NCBI RefSeq assembly: GCF_015207825.1
Contig: NZ_JADEWC010000019.1
Span: 1-64,000, forward strand
Direction: 5' to 3'
From: Cyanobacterium stanieri LEGE 03274
GTDB taxonomy: Bacteria; Cyanobacteriota; Cyanobacteriia; Cyanobacteriales; Cyanobacteriaceae
Length of the DNA: 64,000 bases
The notes under the pieces are model-generated. The model was not told where the DNA came from, ran no database searches, and saw only the letters and a list, made by a program, of their open reading frames with translations. Below, one piece after another: positions 48,321-58,019 of the stretch. Position numbers and translations under genes: made by a program. How positions within the stretch are numbered: the stretch's first letter is position 1; each line of letters starts with the position of its first letter.

Positions 48321-48716
48321 ATGACTCAAGAATTAAATCTACAAACCGCAAATCTCTACTTAAACATTCCCGATGAATGGTTAGAAAAACTAGATAACAT
48401 TGCCGTCGAGAAAGAAAAAAATATCGAACAATTAGTTATAGATATAATCGGTAATTATTTATCTAATACCCAACATCTATCAGAAAATAAGCAAATTTTA
48501 GAAAAATATCAAAAACTTAGCCAACGGTTAGAAGTATTAGAAAAAAAAGACCATCAAATTGAAAGAATTACCACCAAACTAGACATATTAGAAAAATTAG
48601 TAGCTACCCTACAAACCAAAGTAGTTAAAGAAGATAACACAGAAACCAATAATGATAATTGGGATGATGAATTTGAAGATGAACCTGATGAAGTTTTAAC
48701 CGACTTTTTATTATAA
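48321..48716 (+). CDS. Small coiled-coil protein with helix-rich N-terminus
   Basis: A 131-residue protein. Residues 15-50 (LNIPDEWLEKLDNIAVEKEK, then a helix) look like a ribbon-helix-helix or short DNA-binding fold. The middle is a coiled coil (KYQKLSQRLEVLEKKDHQIE) and the end is very acidic. I know of no family function. It is probably a small regulator or structural protein, but this rests on composition only. Confidence 0.55.
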   Translation: MTQELNLQTANLYLNIPDEWLEKLDNIAVEKEKNIEQLVIDIIGNYLSNTQHLSENKQILEKYQKLSQRLEVLEKKDHQIERITTKLDILEKLVATLQTKVVKEDNTETNNDNWDDEFEDEPDEVLTDFLL

Positions 48717-48892
48717 TTAAACATTGTTAAAAATTAATGATTAACCATAAGCATTACAGACAACGTAACATAAAAAATGAAATAGAATAAGCATTTAATC
48801 ATATTAAAAATTATGATTATTTTCCTTAGCCAACTTCCACTGAAATCATAAATTTAACAACACCTAACATCTAATACCTAATTAGTGAAAAT

Positions 48893-49762
48893 ATGATCAA
48901 CATTGTCGGGCAAAAATTAAAGCCATTTCTGTTTTTAGCCCCAGCCCTTATTATTCTTACCCTTATTGTTTTTTATCCCGCCATTCAAGCCTTTAGTCTT
49001 AGTTTTTCTAGCTATGGCTACGACTTAACTCAACCCCCCCAATGGGTTGGCTTAGAAAATTTTCAACTATTAATCCAAGATGAATTATTCAAAAAAACCT
49101 TATTGAATAGTCTTCTTTACATGGTAGGGGTAGTACCTGCATTAGTTATTTTACCACTATTCCTGGCGATCGCCGTTAACCAAAAATTAAAAGGCATCAA
49201 CTGGTTTCGTGCCGCCTACTATACCCCCGTCGTAATATCCATGGTAGTGGCAGGAATTGCTTGGAGGGCATTATATTGGTCAAATGGCATTTTAAACCAG
49301 ATTTGGTTAGGATTAGGTTTTTCCTCTGGTTTACCATGGTTAACAAGCCCTGATTGGGCGATTTGGAGTGTTATGGTAGTTACTATCTGGAAAGGATTGG
49401 GTTATTATATGGTCATTTATCTGGCTGGTTTACAAAGTATATCTCCTGAATTATACGAAGCCGGTGCCATTGATGGCTCAGACGGTTGGCAAAAACATTT
49501 TGATATTACCATTCCTCTGATGAAACCTTATATTTTTCTTGTGGCGGTGATTTCTGCTCTCAGTGCTACCAAAGTGTTTGAGGAAGTATTTTTATTAACC
49601 CAAGGTGGGCCAAGAAACAGCTCAAAAACTATTGTTTACTATATCTATGAAAAGGCTTTTCAAGATTTAGATATAAATTACGCTAGTGCCATGGGTTTAG
49701 TCTTATTTGTGGCTATTCTACTACTTTCTATTGCGAATCTTATTCTTTCTCGCTATCGTTAA
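48893..49762 (+). CDS. Sugar-type ABC transporter permease (MalF/UgpA family)
   Basis: A 289-residue permease with six hydrophobic helices. The cytoplasmic EAA loop reads YEAGAIDGSDGWQKHFDITI. LFLAPALIILTLIVFYPAIQAFSLSFS at the start and LTQGGPRNSSKTIVYYIYEKAF near the end are typical of carbohydrate importers of the GgtC/UgpA type. A second permease, solute-binding protein and ATPase normally accompany it, but none is adjacent. Substrate cannot be read. Confidence 0.87.
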   Translation: MINIVGQKLKPFLFLAPALIILTLIVFYPAIQAFSLSFSSYGYDLTQPPQWVGLENFQLLIQDELFKKTLLNSLLYMVGVVPALVILPLFLAIAVNQKLKGINWFRAAYYTPVVISMVVAGIAWRALYWSNGILNQIWLGLGFSSGLPWLTSPDWAIWSVMVVTIWKGLGYYMVIYLAGLQSISPELYEAGAIDGSDGWQKHFDITIPLMKPYIFLVAVISALSATKVFEEVFLLTQGGPRNSSKTIVYYIYEKAFQDLDINYASAMGLVLFVAILLLSIANLILSRYR

Positions 49763-50033
49763 TTTTTTTCTAATCTTATTAAAAATAATTCCCCTTATTA
49801 TGATATACTTTTAATATGATGGAGTTTTTTGTGCATATTTTATTTATATAGATTTTGATTATTAACAACCTAATTATATTAAACCCTATGAAGGAGCTTT
49901 AGTCAATACAAAATATTTTAAATTTATCATTAATTACGGAAAGCAAATAAAACATCACAACATAGAAAAAGAAACAAAAAAAGATAATCACAAACTATGA
50001 TTTAATAATGAAAGTATCTCAGCTTTCCATCAG

Positions 50034-51335
50034 ATGAAAATCAACAATATACTGACAGTCATATTACCTTTTTCGTTAATACTTTATGGTTGTCAAAATG
50101 AATTATCAATTATACCGATAAATAATTCTTCACCTCTTCCCCAAGATGTTAATATTCAAGTCTATTTTAACCATAATCAACAAGAAGAATATAACGAGCC
50201 TTATCGTCCCATTATTCGTGCAGGAGATAATTTAGAAAAGATTTTAATAGAAGCGGTTAATAGTGCAGAAAAAACCATCGATATTGCCGTCCAAGAACTT
50301 AACTTACCAGACTTAGCAAGAGCCGTTGTTACACAACACCAAGCAGGAAAACAAGTCAGAATTATTATCGAAAATAACTATAATTTAAATATCAATAATT
50401 TAGGACCAGATCATGGTTTAGCTATATTAAAAAAAAATAATGTTGCCATCATAGACGATACAGAAGATGGCAGTAAAGGTAGTGGTTTAATGCACCATAA
50501 ATTTATGATAATTGATAATAAAAAACTGGTGACAGGATCTGCCAATTTTACTGTTAGTGGTACCCATGGAGACTTAGAAAATGAAAATACAAGGGGTAAT
50601 GCTAATCATCTATTGGTAATAGATAACGCCCCTTTAGCTATAATTTTCACAGAAGAATTTAATTATATGTGGGGAGATGGAGTTAATAATAAAAAAGATA
50701 GTTTATTTGGACTACAAAAGCCTTATCGTCCTAGTCAAAATTTAACCATAGGAGACAGTCAAATAACTGTCAAATTTTCTCCTACTTCCCGTAGTCAACC
50801 ATGGGAAAACACAACTAATGGATTAATAGATAAAACCTTAAATCAAGCTACTGAATCCATTGATTTAGCTCTCTTTGTTTTCAGCAAACAACCTTTATCT
50901 AATAGCCTTGAAAATCAAAATTTAAAAGGTACTCAAATCAGAGCATTAATTGACCCTCTTTTTGCCTATAGATATTATAGTGAAGGACTAGACCTATTAG
51001 GGGTAGAATTAAGTAATAATTGTCAGTATTATGATGATAATAACCCATGGAAAAATCCTTTAGATACGGTGGGTATTCCGAACATTGAACGGGGTGACAA
51101 ATTACATCATAAGTTTGCTTTAATTGATAATAAAATTGTTATTACGGGTTCTCATAATTGGTCAGCAGCCGCTAACTATAATAACGATGAAAGTTTGTTA
51201 ATTATTGATAATACTATTATTGCTGAACATTTTCGTCGAGAATTTGATCGTCTTTATGAAGATGCTATTTTGGGAATAACTGATAGATTACAACAGCGTA
51301 TCAACGAAGATAGGAGAGAATGTAGAGTAAATTAA
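50034..51335 (+). CDS. Phospholipase-D-like lipoprotein
   Basis: A 433-residue predicted lipoprotein. The signal peptide ends at C20 (LILYGC lipobox). Two HKD motifs are complete: HHKFMIIDNKKLVTGSANF and HHKFALIDNKIVITGSHNW, so a PLD-type active site could form in one chain. A phosphodiesterase or nuclease in the periplasm or outer membrane is the family-level guess. The TAA is followed directly by GGGGCGCTGGA. Confidence 0.87.
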   Translation: MKINNILTVILPFSLILYGCQNELSIIPINNSSPLPQDVNIQVYFNHNQQEEYNEPYRPIIRAGDNLEKILIEAVNSAEKTIDIAVQELNLPDLARAVVTQHQAGKQVRIIIENNYNLNINNLGPDHGLAILKKNNVAIIDDTEDGSKGSGLMHHKFMIIDNKKLVTGSANFTVSGTHGDLENENTRGNANHLLVIDNAPLAIIFTEEFNYMWGDGVNNKKDSLFGLQKPYRPSQNLTIGDSQITVKFSPTSRSQPWENTTNGLIDKTLNQATESIDLALFVFSKQPLSNSLENQNLKGTQIRALIDPLFAYRYYSEGLDLLGVELSNNCQYYDDNNPWKNPLDTVGIPNIERGDKLHHKFALIDNKIVITGSHNWSAAANYNNDESLLIIDNTIIAEHFRREFDRLYEDAILGITDRLQQRINEDRRECRVN

Positions 51336-51409
51336 GGGGCGCTGGATTAATGACATGGTAATTGATGCTAATAGAAATCATGTATAAAATCATCCGCAAC
51401 ACCCAAAAC

Positions 51410-51835
51410 CTAAAAAGACTGAGAGGTACGATTTAAACGGCGGTGAATATCTTTTAAGGCTTTACCGTTTTCAATAGGTTGCCTAGGAGAAGGTAACTCA
51501 TTATTCGGCCAATTATCCAAATCATTACACACACAGCTAGACTCCTGAGATCCAACTTCTATAATTGGCACAGGCATGGTGCAGCGGGCGCAGTCACTAA
51601 TATTCCATTTTGACGATAACAACTCTTGGATGGTTTGGGTTGTACCTTGTACATAACAATCTCCCGTAGCAGGATCGGAAACTAGATTCCAACACCTCTC
51701 AAATTCCACACTGTAGCGATCGCCCATAATCACCTTTTGAGGTAGAATGGCTTTATTTTGACGGGCAATGATTACTGGTTTTTGTAATTGAAACCAATAA
51801 GCCAAATATTTTTTTACTGCCTCTGAAGATGCCAT
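51410..51835 (-). CDS. Conserved Cys-containing hypothetical protein
   Basis: A 141-residue protein without membrane helices. Six Cys occur: ERCWNLV, GDCYVQG, SDCARCTMP and SCVCND. The last four could bind metal. The pattern (YWFQLQKPVIIARQN; SVEFERCWNLV) looks conserved, and I believe relatives exist in cyanobacteria, but I know no function. It lies 70 bp downstream of lipB on the same strand. Confidence 0.6.
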   Translation of the reverse strand: MASSEAVKKYLAYWFQLQKPVIIARQNKAILPQKVIMGDRYSVEFERCWNLVSDPATGDCYVQGTTQTIQELLSSKWNISDCARCTMPVPIIEVGSQESSCVCNDLDNWPNNELPSPRQPIENGKALKDIHRRLNRTSQSF

Positions 51836-51905
51836 AAATATCTACTTTATTTGGTGTTTAATCTTAATCGATCATAACCCCTTCTCTCCCAAAATGCGCA
51901 AATCT

Positions 51906-52559
51906 TTAGCTATTCTCAAGATTTGCATCATAACCAAATACCTGCACAAACATCATCACCATTTCTTTTTTCACCTTCTCAAGCTCCACATCATCCACAA
52001 AATCTATCAACCTCGTCACGGATTTATCTCGAATCCCACAGGGAATAATTCTCTCAAACCCCGACAAGTCACAACTCACATTTAACGCCAAACCGTGCAT
52101 CGTCACCCATCTTTTAACCTTAATACCCATCGCACTTATCTTCTGCCCATCAACCCAAACCCCCGTCAAACCCTCAATTCTCTTACCCTCAATTCCATAT
52201 AACCTTAATAACCTAATAACTACCTCCTCCAACTGTCGTAAATACCAATGTAAATCCTGTTGATGATGCCGTAAATTTAAAATAGGATAGACCACAACCT
52301 GTCCCCTACAATGATATGTCACCTCTCCTCCTCTTTCTGTGCGAAATAACTCCCCTGAAAACTCATTCAAGTCAAATTTGAGGTTATCCACCGTTGACCC
52401 CGTCCCCAAGGTGTAAACAGAGGGATGTTCCACCACCAATAAAACATCCTGCAAATTAGGATCATCTAACCTTTCTTGTACCATTTTTTTCTGTAAATTC
52501 CATGCGTGTTGATAGGGCATAACACCTAAATTTTGGATTAAAAGTCTCGATTTGCTCAT
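51906..52559 (-). CDS. lipB: Octanoyl (lipoyl) transferase
   Basis: A 217-residue enzyme that moves octanoyl groups from ACP to lipoyl domains. RGGEVTYHCRGQVVVYP is the substrate-binding signature. KISAMGIKVKRWVTMHGLALNV contains the conserved Lys, and FERIIPCGI holds the acyl-carrying Cys. The length is normal. The rbcS terminator lies just upstream on the same strand. Confidence 0.95.
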   Translation of the reverse strand: MSKSRLLIQNLGVMPYQHAWNLQKKMVQERLDDPNLQDVLLVVEHPSVYTLGTGSTVDNLKFDLNEFSGELFRTERGGEVTYHCRGQVVVYPILNLRHHQQDLHWYLRQLEEVVIRLLRLYGIEGKRIEGLTGVWVDGQKISAMGIKVKRWVTMHGLALNVSCDLSGFERIIPCGIRDKSVTRLIDFVDDVELEKVKKEMVMMFVQVFGYDANLENS

Positions 52560-52589
52560 TATAGAAAAGAGAAAAAATAATTAAAAGCA

Positions 52590-52617
52590 CAAAAAAACCC
52601 CCGCAAAGGAGGGTTTA
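52590..52617 (-). terminator. Rho-independent terminator after rbcS
   Basis: On the minus strand AAACCCTCC is followed by a short loop, GGGGGTT and then a run of seven T. The arms AAACCC and GGGTTT can pair with extra C-G pairs. It lies about 24 bp after the rbcS stop and before lipB, fitting the end of the rbcL-rbcX-rbcS transcript. Confidence 0.75.
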
Positions 52618-52640
52618 AAAATCAATTTGTCATCAACAAC

Positions 52641-52976
52641 CTAGAAACGGGTGGTGTTAGGTTTGTGAACGATGAAACTCATGGTTTGACACTGTTTAAG
52701 GTTATCAAAGCCGATAACTCTGATGAAAGAATCAGAATATTGACCTTTACACTCACGAACTTCGTTTAATACATCTTGAGCAGAGAAAGCATTGAATAAA
52801 GGCAACTTCCAAAGAGTCCAGTGGTGATCATTGGGTTGAGGATCTTTTTCAAATTCTACCGCAGGAATAAATCCTTGATCTAATAAGTATTGAACTTGTT
52901 TAACGATTTGTTGATCGGTTAAAGGGGGTAAATAAGAGAGAGTTTCGTAACGACGCTCTTTAGGTAAAGTTTGCAT
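52641..52976 (-). CDS. rbcS: Ribulose-bisphosphate carboxylase small subunit
   Basis: A 111-residue small subunit of form IB Rubisco. Typical text is [20 protein letters not shown] at the N-terminus, [11 protein letters not shown] in the middle and YIRVIGFDN-type text (here FIRVIGFDN), ending [11 protein letters not shown]. It completes the L8S8 enzyme. It follows rbcX by 3 bp and is followed by the terminator. Confidence 0.98.
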   Translation of the reverse strand: MQTLPKERRYETLSYLPPLTDQQIVKQVQYLLDQGFIPAVEFEKDPQPNDHHWTLWKLPLFNAFSAQDVLNEVRECKGQYSDSFIRVIGFDNLKQCQTMSFIVHKPNTTRF

Positions 52977-52979
52977 GGT

Positions 52980-53384
52980 TTATTCTTCCTTGTTTTCTGA
53001 TTGATTTGATTCGGTATCTATGATTGTTTCATCCAAAGATGAAGACTGAGTTTGAGTCAAACGTTCTAAAAGATAGCGACGATGTTCCATATTAGATTGC
53101 TCCATATTTGTTCTTACCATTTCTGGCAAAAACTCCACCGTTTGTTCGGCAATGTCTTTTCTTACCGTCAAGATACGCAAAACTAACTCTTTATTTTCCT
53201 TGACCAAAGCCTGAAGATAATGATCACTATCTTGAATGGAATGACTTGCGGAAAATTCCCTTAACCAAATCGCTAAACAGGGGTTAGTTTCGGTAAGTTG
53301 TTCTATAATCAGCTTTAGTGCCTGATAGGTAAGATAGTTTTGCAGAACTTTCGCTGTATCTTTTACCGTTTGTTTATAGGACAT
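52980..53384 (-). CDS. rbcX: Rubisco assembly chaperone RbcX
   Basis: A 134-residue helical dimer-forming chaperone that binds the RbcL C-terminus during L8 assembly. Signs are YLTYQALKLIIEQLTETNPC near the N-terminus, AIWLREFSASHSIQD, and RTNMEQSNMEHRRYLLERLT. The C-terminus is acidic and poorly conserved. It lies between rbcL and rbcS as in many cyanobacteria. Confidence 0.96.
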   Translation of the reverse strand: MSYKQTVKDTAKVLQNYLTYQALKLIIEQLTETNPCLAIWLREFSASHSIQDSDHYLQALVKENKELVLRILTVRKDIAEQTVEFLPEMVRTNMEQSNMEHRRYLLERLTQTQSSSLDETIIDTESNQSENKEE

Positions 53385-53543
53385 AAATTTCTCTGGGATA
53401 AATCCCTTAGGTGAATCAGAATCGGGATAATAAATTTTGTTAGTTAGATCAATTACTTAATTATTCCTATTATGCTGAGAATTATTGTTCATTGATTACT
53501 GTTTTTTATTTCTCCTCGCATTCTGACCCCAAATTAGTGAAAT

Positions 53544-54950
53544 TTAGAGAGTGTCAACGGTGTCAAACTCGAACTTGATTTCTTTCCAGAGTTCACAAGC
53601 CGCAGCAAGTTCAGGACTCCAACGACAAGCCTCACGGATTACGTCATTACCTTCACGGGCGAGAGAACGACCTTCGTTACGGGCTTGAACACAGGCTTCT
53701 AAGGCTACACGGTTAGCGGTTGCACCAGGTGCGTTACCCCAAGGGTGTCCTAAGGTACCACCACCGAACTGTAAACAAGAATCATCGCCGAAGATTTCAA
53801 CGAGGGCGGGCATATGCCATACGTGGATACCACCAGAAGCCACAGGCATGGTTCCGGGTAAAGATGCGTAGTCTTGGGTGAAGAATACACCACGAGAACG
53901 ATCTTCTTCTACATAGTCTTCGCGCATTAAGTCAACGAAACCTAAAGTACCAGCGCGATCGCCCTCTAATTTACCTACAACAGTACCAGAGTGTAAGTGG
54001 TCACCACCAGAAAGACGGAGACACTTAGCTAAAACACGGAAGTGGATACCATGGTTTTTCTGACGGTCGATTACAGCGTGCATCGCACGGTGGATGTGTA
54101 ATAATACGCCATTGTCACGACACCATTTAGCAAGGGTGGTGTTTGCGGTGAAACCACCAGTTAAGAAGTCGTGCATGATGATAGGAGTACCGATTTCTTT
54201 AGCGAATTCAGCACGTTTCATCATCTCTTCACAAGTACCAGCAGTAACGTTGAGGTAGTGACCTTTGATTTCGTTGGTTTCAGCTTGAGCTTTTTCGATC
54301 GCCTCTTGAACGAATAAGAAACGATCTCTCCAACGCATGAAAGGCTGAGAGTTGATGTTTTCGTCATCTTTGGTGAAGTCTAAACCACCACGGAGACATT
54401 CATAAACCGCACGACCATAGTTTTTAGCAGATAAACCTAATTTAGGCTTAATGGTACAACCTAAGAGAGGACGACCATATTTGTTTAATAAGTCACGCTC
54501 TACGGTGATACCGTGAGGAGGACCTTGGTAGGTTTTAATTAAAGCAACGGGGAAACGGATGTCTTCTAAACGTAAAGCACGAAGAGCTTTGAATCCGAAT
54601 ACGTTACCAACCAAAGAGGTTAATACGTTGGTTACAGAACCTTCTTCAAAAAGATCTAAAGGATAAGCAACGAAACAGAAGTATTGATTATCTTCACCAG
54701 GTACGGGCTCAACATTGTAGCAACGACCTTTGTAACGATCCAAGTCGGTTAAGCCGTCAGTCCATACGGTGGTCCAAGTACCAGTGGAAGATTCCGCTGC
54801 TACCGCAGCCGCACATTCTTCGGGGGGAACTCCTGGTTGGGGAGTCATTCTAAAACAGGCTAATAAATCGGTATCTTTAGGGGTGTAATCAGGGGTATAG
54901 TAAGTTAAACGATAGTCCTGAACACCAGCTTTAAATCCAGCTTGTGCCAT
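53544..54950 (-). CDS. rbcL: Ribulose-bisphosphate carboxylase large subunit (form IB)
   Basis: A 468-residue carboxylase/oxygenase subunit of the Calvin cycle. [17 protein letters not shown] carries the carbamylated Lys and the Mg ligands Asp and Glu. Other marks are [46 protein letters not shown] and [16 protein letters not shown] chose ATG 54950 (MAQAGFKAG): GGAGG sits 9 bp upstream of it, while the in-frame ATG at 54959 directly abuts that GGAGG and would have no spacing. First gene of the rbcL-rbcX-rbcS operon. Confidence 0.98.
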   Translation of the reverse strand: MAQAGFKAGVQDYRLTYYTPDYTPKDTDLLACFRMTPQPGVPPEECAAAVAAESSTGTWTTVWTDGLTDLDRYKGRCYNVEPVPGEDNQYFCFVAYPLDLFEEGSVTNVLTSLVGNVFGFKALRALRLEDIRFPVALIKTYQGPPHGITVERDLLNKYGRPLLGCTIKPKLGLSAKNYGRAVYECLRGGLDFTKDDENINSQPFMRWRDRFLFVQEAIEKAQAETNEIKGHYLNVTAGTCEEMMKRAEFAKEIGTPIIMHDFLTGGFTANTTLAKWCRDNGVLLHIHRAMHAVIDRQKNHGIHFRVLAKCLRLSGGDHLHSGTVVGKLEGDRAGTLGFVDLMREDYVEEDRSRGVFFTQDYASLPGTMPVASGGIHVWHMPALVEIFGDDSCLQFGGGTLGHPWGNAPGATANRVALEACVQARNEGRSLAREGNDVIREACRWSPELAAACELWKEIKFEFDTVDTL

Positions 54951-54959
54951 TAGTGGCAT

Positions 54960-55396
54960 CCTCCAAATATATAAATTTTCTTTATAGCTTTATTCTTAAC
55001 AACCTCTAAAAATAGAAGTTAGTTTTTAGGTTTTCGCTTTTCGAGTTTCAATCTTATCACGAGAGGGATCATCTGTCTTGACAAAAATTTTTTTTTTTCG
55101 ATTAATTTTTATTCTTATTTTTATTAATTTAACTAATCTTATTTTTCCCCTTGATTAGTGCTTTATAGGCATTAATACTCCCATAATTACGGCTCATTGA
55201 TTCTAAAACATTATTTTCTATACATTTCTTTACATTTTTTCCTAAATTTATTTTATGGTTATTACAAATATTAGGTTTACTTATATTATCTGAAGCTCAG
55301 AATTACATTTTCTGGTCAAGGCAGGGAATGGGGAACAGGGAACAGGCAATGGTCAGACTATTTTTCATAATCTATTATCCTAGAGGGGGTTTGCAC
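54960..55396. other. Gene-free region upstream of rbcL
   Basis: About 437 bp. It holds the RbcR-like palindrome at 55123-55137. A possible promoter on the minus strand has TTGTCA at 55079-55084 and GATAAG at 55053-55058; the 20-bp spacing is long, so this is weak. A short-repeat run (GGGAATGGGGAACAGGGAAC) lies near 55324. An 18-codon frame begins at 55397. Confidence 0.4.
55123..55137. promoter_or_regulatory. RbcR-type LysR binding palindrome
   Basis: The sequence reads ATTAA-TTTAA-CTAAT. It matches the palindromic ATTA(G/A)-N5-(C/T)TAAT pattern as I recall it for the LysR regulator RbcR in Synechocystis, and the general T-N11-A rule of LysR sites. It lies about 170 bp upstream of the rbcL start. 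A+T richness makes chance matches likely, so position carries most of the weight. Confidence 0.5.
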
Positions 55397-55453
55397 ATGG
55401 ATATGACATTGGATTTGGGTGAGTTAGACTGGAATAGTAGCACTCAAGGCTAA
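55397..55453 (+). CDS. Possible 18-residue leader peptide before the Fe-S/MBL gene
   Basis: ATG 55397 to TAA 55451-55453 encodes MDMTLDLGELDWNSSTQG. A strong AGAGGGGG lies 7 bp before the ATG, better than the site before the next gene, whose ATG is only 4 bp after this stop. That layout fits a translated leader or coupling peptide. The sequence is not one I know. It could also be chance. Confidence 0.35.
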   Translation: MDMTLDLGELDWNSSTQG

Positions 55454-55457
55454 AATT

Positions 55458-56333
55458 ATGGCGTCTTTAACGGAAAAACGAGAAGAAAATGTCTCAGGTA
55501 ATTTTTATGTAGATAGTAGTTGTATTGATTGTGATACTTGTCGTTGGATGGCAAAATCAACTTTTTCAAGGTTTGGACAACAGTCGGCGGTATATCATCA
55601 ACCTTCTAATGTGCAGGAAAAAATAAAAGCCCTACAGGCGTTGTTGTCTTGTCCTACTAATTCCATCGGCGTTGTCATGTCTTCGGACAAAATTAAAGAA
55701 GCGGAAGATACTTTCCCTATTTTGGTTGATGAAAATGTCTATCATTGTGGTTATCATTCTCCCAAATCTTTTGCGGCGGCTTCCTATTTTATCCAACGGG
55801 AGGAGGGTAATATTTTGGTTGATTCCCCTCGTTTTAATCCTGCATTGGTGAAAAAACTAGAAGAGATGGGGGGAGTAAGATATATGTATCTTACCCATAG
55901 AGATGATATTGCCGATCATCAAAAGTTTCATGAATATTTTAAGTGCGATCGCCTTTTACACCGTGACGAAATCACCAAAGAAACCAAAAATATAGAGATT
56001 CCCTTAGATATAGATCAACCACTACAATTTACCCCAGACATTACCATCATTCCCGTACCAGGGCATACCCAAGGACATACCATCATGTTATACAAAAATA
56101 AATTCTTCTTTACAGGAGATCACCTAGCATGGTCAGATCAATTAAATACCATTATCGCCTTTAAAAATCATTGCTGGTACTCTTGGGAAACATTGGTAAA
56201 ATCCACCGAAACACTAACCGAATACTCCTTTTCATGGCTATTACCAGGCCATGGTAGAAGACATCACGCCTCCCCCGAAATTATGCAACAAGAATTAAGA
56301 GACTGTATCCGTTGGATGCAAACCACCATCTAA
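55458..56333 (+). CDS. [4Fe-4S] ferredoxin-like / metallo-beta-lactamase fusion
   Basis: A 291-residue protein. The N-terminal 75 residues form a single-cluster ferredoxin-like part with C22, C25, C28 (SCIDCDTC) and C65 (LSCPTN). Residues about 80-290 are a metallo-beta-lactamase fold: YLTHRDDIADHQKF (THxDDxxDH), VPGHTQGHTIML, FTGDHLAW and LPGHGRRHH, so the metal site looks complete. The family is found in cyanobacteria and plants next to photosynthesis genes, with unproven substrate. The 3' end overlaps the MscS gene by 39 bp in convergent orientation. Confidence 0.88.
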   Translation: MASLTEKREENVSGNFYVDSSCIDCDTCRWMAKSTFSRFGQQSAVYHQPSNVQEKIKALQALLSCPTNSIGVVMSSDKIKEAEDTFPILVDENVYHCGYHSPKSFAAASYFIQREEGNILVDSPRFNPALVKKLEEMGGVRYMYLTHRDDIADHQKFHEYFKCDRLLHRDEITKETKNIEIPLDIDQPLQFTPDITIIPVPGHTQGHTIMLYKNKFFFTGDHLAWSDQLNTIIAFKNHCWYSWETLVKSTETLTEYSFSWLLPGHGRRHHASPEIMQQELRDCIRWMQTTI

Positions 56334-57596
56334 AATAGAAGGGTTATCCACAGTAATGACATAGCTATTCGTGGGGGTTTCAATGTTTGCCTTTTCCAAG
56401 GCTTCCTTAATCCCCTGACAGACATCCGAAGTTACTTGTAAAAAAGATTGACGGCGAGAATTAACCCAAAATAAGACTTCAATATTAACGGTACTAGGGA
56501 TTAATTCCTTCACCAAAATCATTATTTTTCGCTCTGATTCCACCCCCACAATATTAACTACCGTTTCCCGAATAATTTGCTTTACTAGGTTCAAATCTCC
56601 ACTGTCATCAACACCAAAAACGATACTGCTACGGCGAAAAGGAGAAGCGGTAATATTAACGATACTACTTTGGAAAACCTGTTGATTAGGAATATAAACC
56701 AAGCGCCCATCATAGGTTTGTAAAGTAATCGCCCTCAATTGAATTTGGGTAATGGTACCTTCATAATCACTAATGACAACTTGATCATTGATACGAAATG
56801 GACGCGCCGCCAGTAAGATAACCCCCGAAATATAGTTACCCAAAACATCCTTAAGGCTAAAACCAATGGCCACACTGGTTAAACCCAAAGTACCCAATAA
56901 TAATCCAAAATCTAAGCCTAAAATCCCTAAACTAATCACACTACCGACAATCCATACTCCTCCATAACACAGACGACTTATGAGTATTTCTGTGCTGCGA
57001 TCGCCCTCAGTCTTTTCCGCCCATACAAAAGCAATATTTTTCACCCCCACAGCCACCAACCAAGTAAAAATAATGACAATCAAAGCCCCCACCAAGGAAG
57101 GTAAATTGTTAATGGTATCCCTAACCAAACCTTGAATAGTAACATCTAATCTTTGAGCCACATCCACCACCAAACTAGGCTGACTCAAATTCTCATTCAA
57201 ATCCTCAGCCCATAACCCTGCCAATTCCGACACCGACACATTAAAATCAAGGGCATCTTGAGTCGTAACAGTCATCAAAACTCGATTATTAACCCTCAAT
57301 AAAGCACTACTACCATCACCATTAACCGTGACTTCCACCGAATTAAAAGAATTGGATTGACTCAATAAACTGGCAATACGACGATTTATCGTTCTAGCCC
57401 TTTCCGTGGCCGTGATATTCGCCAAACCCCCCACCTGAAAGATGGGCTTTCCACGCACCACCACATCAGCAAAAAAAACATTCTCCTCCAAACTCTCCAC
57501 CGATGATTCTTGTGCCTTTACCGCCCATAAATGAGAGTAAAAAAATGGACTAAAATAAGTTAGGAAAACAAATCCCAAAATATAATATTTTTTCAT
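56295..57596 (-). CDS. MscS-family mechanosensitive channel
   Basis: A 433-residue protein with a likely signal peptide (ILGFVFLTYFSPFFYSHLWA), a periplasmic part of about 130 residues, and three helices. The pore region is SVAIGFSLKDVLGNYISGVI and the beta-domain includes RPFRINDQVVISDYEGTI, LRAITLQTYDGRLVYIPN and RRSSIVFGVDDSGD. It would release ions and osmolytes on membrane tension. The convergent overlap with the Fe-S/MBL gene means the transcripts are antisense at their ends. Confidence 0.9.
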   Translation of the reverse strand: MKKYYILGFVFLTYFSPFFYSHLWAVKAQESSVESLEENVFFADVVVRGKPIFQVGGLANITATERARTINRRIASLLSQSNSFNSVEVTVNGDGSSALLRVNNRVLMTVTTQDALDFNVSVSELAGLWAEDLNENLSQPSLVVDVAQRLDVTIQGLVRDTINNLPSLVGALIVIIFTWLVAVGVKNIAFVWAEKTEGDRSTEILISRLCYGGVWIVGSVISLGILGLDFGLLLGTLGLTSVAIGFSLKDVLGNYISGVILLAARPFRINDQVVISDYEGTITQIQLRAITLQTYDGRLVYIPNQQVFQSSIVNITASPFRRSSIVFGVDDSGDLNLVKQIIRETVVNIVGVESERKIMILVKELIPSTVNIEVLFWVNSRRQSFLQVTSDVCQGIKEALEKANIETPTNSYVITVDNPSILDGGLHPTDTVS

Positions 57597-57626
57597 AAAA
57601 TAAATCCATCAAAACATAGATATAAA

Positions 57627-57938
57627 ATGTCAAAAAAAATTCATATCGCCATTTCAACAGATAACCTCCCTGAAAGCATTAAAGACTATAATAAACGTTT
57701 ATCCGCTTCACCGATTATAGTTATTGAAAATCAATACGCCCTTTGGGAAACAGAAAGCATAAACTTTTCTGTCAGGGTAGATAAAAATGTTCCCTCGGGT
57801 AGTTTAAGACATCTAGGGTGGCAAGATTCCACCGCTCAAGAATTTAGTCAAGAAACAGACGTTAACGGAATCACTTGGGAGAGATTTAATCGACAAAATC
57901 AGTTAGACGAAATCAATCAACTGAAATTAAATTCTTGA
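57627..57938 (+). CDS. Small conserved protein, VOC-like
   Basis: A 103-residue protein beginning KKIHIAISTDNLPESIKDYN, which looks like the first half of a glyoxalase/VOC unit. It continues with VIENQYALWETESINFSVRV and LRHLGWQDS. I recall similar short proteins in other cyanobacteria but no function. It is divergent from the MscS gene with a 30-bp gap, so promoters must overlap. Confidence 0.6.
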   Translation: MSKKIHIAISTDNLPESIKDYNKRLSASPIIVIENQYALWETESINFSVRVDKNVPSGSLRHLGWQDSTAQEFSQETDVNGITWERFNRQNQLDEINQLKLNS

Positions 57939-57976
57939 AAAAATATTGGCATCAAATCAAACACAGTGAGGCTGCG

Positions 57977-58019
57977 AAGATACAATCTATTTATAACAAA
58001 TTATCCGAACTTGATATTA
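57977..58019. repeat. Dispersed repeat next to the toxin stop codon
   Basis: Near copy of 41308-41350 (about 38 of 42 positions with a single gap), including GATACAATCTAT and TTATAAC. It covers the toxin stop codon, so an element has inserted at or near the end of yoeB. Confidence 0.5.

Noticed and set aside
51336-51404. Complete small element A between the PLD lipoprotein gene and the next gene
   Set aside because: The left end resembles GGGGCGCTGGATTAA and the right end GCAACACCC, but they align poorly and there is no flanking direct repeat, so I kept only the post-stop motif.
54951-54959. rbcL start at ATG 54959
   Set aside because: The GGAGG is directly next to this ATG, leaving no spacing; ATG 54950 has 9 bp and the usual MAQA-type start.
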